Shown: positions 12,420 through 14,257 of the stretch, piece by piece | Numbering within the stretch: the first letter of the stretch is position 1 | How the letters are laid out: each line of letters begins with the position of its first letter | NCBI GenBank assembly: GCA_001824645.1 | Contig: MHYD01000043.1 | Coordinates: forward strand, 9,136-23,392 | Direction of reading: 5' to 3' | Length of the DNA: 14,257 bases | DNA from: Planctomycetes bacterium RBG_13_46_10 | GTDB lineage: Bacteria; Planctomycetota; Phycisphaerae; Sedimentisphaerales; Anaerobacaceae | The notes under the pieces: model-generated | Told to the model about the DNA's origin: nothing | Seen by the model: the letters and a program-made list of their open reading frames with translations, nothing else | The model's database searches: none | Position numbers and translations under genes: made by a program

Positions 12420-14257
12420 TTATTCAGCCTCAAGCACTTTCAATGGGTCCATTGGTCGAGGTTTTACTCCCGGCCAGTCATGGTACTGCTGGAATTTATC
12501 CTCAAATTTTTCAAACGATGCTCTATTTCTCTGTGATATGTTCTCCAGCTCCGGCAGCCCACCGGCGTTTGCGGTTTGTTCAGGCCTTAAGATATTAGCC
12601 TTGACGAAAATATAAAGCCGAGATTCGTTATCCTTGTTGGCTGTGCTTCTGAATAAACCACCTATAAGAGGTAGGTCACCAATTAAAGGCACTTTTTTGC
12701 CTCCCTTAGTCTGGTTTAACTTCAGCAAACCTCCGAGAATTATTGTACGACCATCGGGGACGGTCACTATTGTATTGATATTGCTTGATGTTGTATCTGG
12801 TGGACTATCCTCGTTAGGCCGCTGGAGAAAATCGGTTCTGTCTAACTCGACCTTCAATCTTAACAGATCACCCTCGCTTATATTAGGTGTTATGGTAAGC
12901 GTAATACCGGCTTCAACGTCCAGGAAACTGGTAGCAGTCGTCGAATTACCTTCTTGAGGAGTGAGAATAGTTTGTATTTTAACACTAGTTTTATCGGTAG
13001 TTCGAATTGTTCCGGGCTGTCCATCATTGACCAGAATCTTCGGCTTTGCCAAGATTCGGCCATAGCTTTTACTTTCGATGGCGGTCAATAACGCCTGAAT
13101 ATGAGCATCACTATAAAAACCCTGTGCTGTACCAGCCTTTGGGGAAGAAAATGCTTCGGCAGCTGTGCCATTAAGGAATGGTTCAATAACAGAACCAACT
13201 ACATCCATCTGTCCACCAGGTAAAAACTTGGGGAATTTACTTGCAAGCTGCAAATCAAGGTCAAACTCATCTGTTCTGCTGACTTCCACAAGCGATACAT
13301 CAATAAGCACCTGTGGCCTTCTTTTATCTAATTTCTCTATTAAACTGGCTATCCAACCTTGATTCTTTTTACTTGCATAGACAATCAGGGAAAAAGTATT
13401 TGGGTCAGGGACGATAACTATCTCTTCTTCCCTCCTCTTTTGTACAACTTGTTCAATCTTACCTTCTTTATCCTGGGTCTGGATAGTCTCCTGAATAAGA
13501 TCTTGCAGTATTGTTGCCAAATGTTCCGGGGATTGATTTTCGAGCGGATAAAGCTGATACGGCATTTCTTCTAATTCCGTCTGGCTGTCCACGTAGTTGA
13601 CAATAGTCGCTATCTGGACATGCTGTTCGGCCGTTGCATTAACCAATAACGAATTTGTTGCTTCTATTACAACTACCTGTGGCTGTTCCAGCGGAGCTTC
13701 CATTGTGGCAATACCGAAATCAACTGACGGGGCCTCCGGCTTGATAACAGGAGGCTTTGCAGCAATTGCTCCGTTGGTAAGTCTCGAAGTAACAGTCTCA
13801 GGTACTTCACCGACTATGCCAAGCTCTTCCAGCTTGCTCCTGACCTCTTCAGCACCAACGTTTTTGATTTTATATATGCCAAGAGTTCGCAAGTCCTGTT
13901 GCTCAACATCAAGAGCATCTATTAATTCATTTACTTCTTTTAACTGCTCCTCGATCCCTATCATCAGGATGCGGTTGGTTCTCTCATCGGCATCAAGATA
14001 TACAGCAGCCTCAGCTGCTGCCGGCTGGGCAGGTTTGCCTGCAGCGGCCTGCTGAGCTCTGAGCTGGGCGGCCCTTTGCTGGGCTGCTCTCTGCTGAACG
14101 AGCTGCAGCCGTCTTTGATAGGAAGCCTCCGTCTCATTCGACAGACGAGTGACCTGAGGCACCTGTTCCGCCATTGGTTGCTCGGCAATAGTAATTGATA
14201 CTGTTCCAAGCTGTTCCGCTAGCGTCTGCAGCTTCGGGGCAAGATTTCTCGCCATAG
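12420..14257 (-). CDS. gspD: type II secretion system secretin GspD (5' end outside the window)
   Basis: GspD forms the multimeric outer-membrane channel. The frame is open to the right edge, so the signal peptide and first N-domain are missing. About 611 residues are visible from an internal Met. They include an Ala/Gln-rich linker (46-83), ring-forming N-domains (about 84-118, 122-225 and 232-312), and the secretin domain (313-557). The secretin signatures are ILAKPKILVNDGQPGTI (401-417), VEAGITLTITPNIS (447-460), VPDGRTIILGGLL (499-511) and VPLIGDLPLIGGLFR (522-536). A tail of about 55 residues with KFQQYHDWPGVKPRPMDPL (587-605) extends past the barrel and may serve as an outer-membrane targeting (S-domain-like) segment; that is inference. 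The TAA stop is at 12420-12422, and gspE begins 79 bp later. Confidence 0.96.
   Translation of the reverse strand, partial: MARNLAPKLQTLAEQLGTVSITIAEQPMAEQVPQVTRLSNETEASYQRRLQLVQQRAAQQRAAQLRAQQAAAGKPAQPAAAEAAVYLDADERTNRILMIGIEEQLKEVNELIDALDVEQQDLRTLGIYKIKNVGAEEVRSKLEELGIVGEVPETVTSRLTNGAIAAKPPVIKPEAPSVDFGIATMEAPLEQPQVVVIEATNSLLVNATAEQHVQIATIVNYVDSQTELEEMPYQLYPLENQSPEHLATILQDLIQETIQTQDKEGKIEQVVQKRREEEIVIVPDPNTFSLIVYASKKNQGWIASLIEKLDKRRPQVLIDVSLVEVSRTDEFDLDLQLASKFPKFLPGGQMDVVGSVIEPFLNGTAAEAFSSPKAGTAQGFYSDAHIQALLTAIESKSYGRILAKPKILVNDGQPGTIRTTDKTSVKIQTILTPQEGNSTTATSFLDVEAGITLTITPNISEGDLLRLKVELDRTDFLQRPNEDSPPDTTSSNINTIVTVPDGRTIILGGLLKLNQTKGGKKVPLIGDLPLIGGLFRSTANKDNESRLYIFVKANILRPEQTANAGGLPELENISQRNRASFEKFEDKFQQYHDWPGVKPRPMDPLKVLEAE

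Noticed and set aside
12341..12433. GspE start at the TTG at 12433, adding 31 residues
   Set aside because: These codons are the heptad repeat spacer and overlap the gspD stop. GspE-like sequence begins at ATG 12340. The frame being open may be chance, so it is kept only as an alternative.

Overview
The window reads as a chromosomal segment of a Gram-negative-type bacterium, most likely a planctomycete of the Phycisphaerae/Sedimentisphaerales kind. This is inference from gene content: ispE followed directly by a SpoVG with a zinc-ribbon insertion, a full type II secretion (T2SS) pseudopilin set whose GspL looks like a PilM-PilN fusion, an orphan FlgM-like protein, moderate GC, and degenerate 7-base repeat arrays. 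No rRNA, tRNA, CRISPR array or transposase gene was found.

Left part (1-987, minus strand). The 5' end of a YqaA-family membrane protein gene runs off the left edge. Its first 21 codons, including the start codon, lie inside a 7-base repeat array. Upstream are two small, tightly spaced genes: a 134-residue membrane-anchored protein and a 54-residue protein separated from it by one base.

Centre-left (988-2566). A 185-bp divergent spacer holds two hairpins of identical architecture (9-bp stem, 3-nt loop, same flank). Then, on the plus strand, come ispE (isoprenoid precursor synthesis) and spoVG, 47 bp apart.

Centre (2567-3354). A small FlgM-like gene on the minus strand converges on spoVG. 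A roughly 400-bp spacer upstream of it contains an 11-bp perfect inverted repeat and an AT-rich palindrome.

Right three quarters (3355-14257, minus strand). This is one T2SS operon in canonical order, transcribed right to left: gspD (5' end outside the window), gspE, gspF, gspG, gspH, gspI, gspJ, gspK, gspL and gspM. Spacers are short or genes overlap. GspD forms the outer-membrane channel, GspE is the cytoplasmic ATPase, GspF/L/M form the inner-membrane platform, GspG is the major pseudopilin and GspH/I/J/K are minor pseudopilins. GspC, GspN and the prepilin peptidase GspO are not in the window. Oddities are a long non-family C-terminal extension on GspI, a Q/E/K repeat tail on GspJ, and a gspD-gspE spacer made of a second 7-base repeat array that folds into a long hairpin just before gspE.
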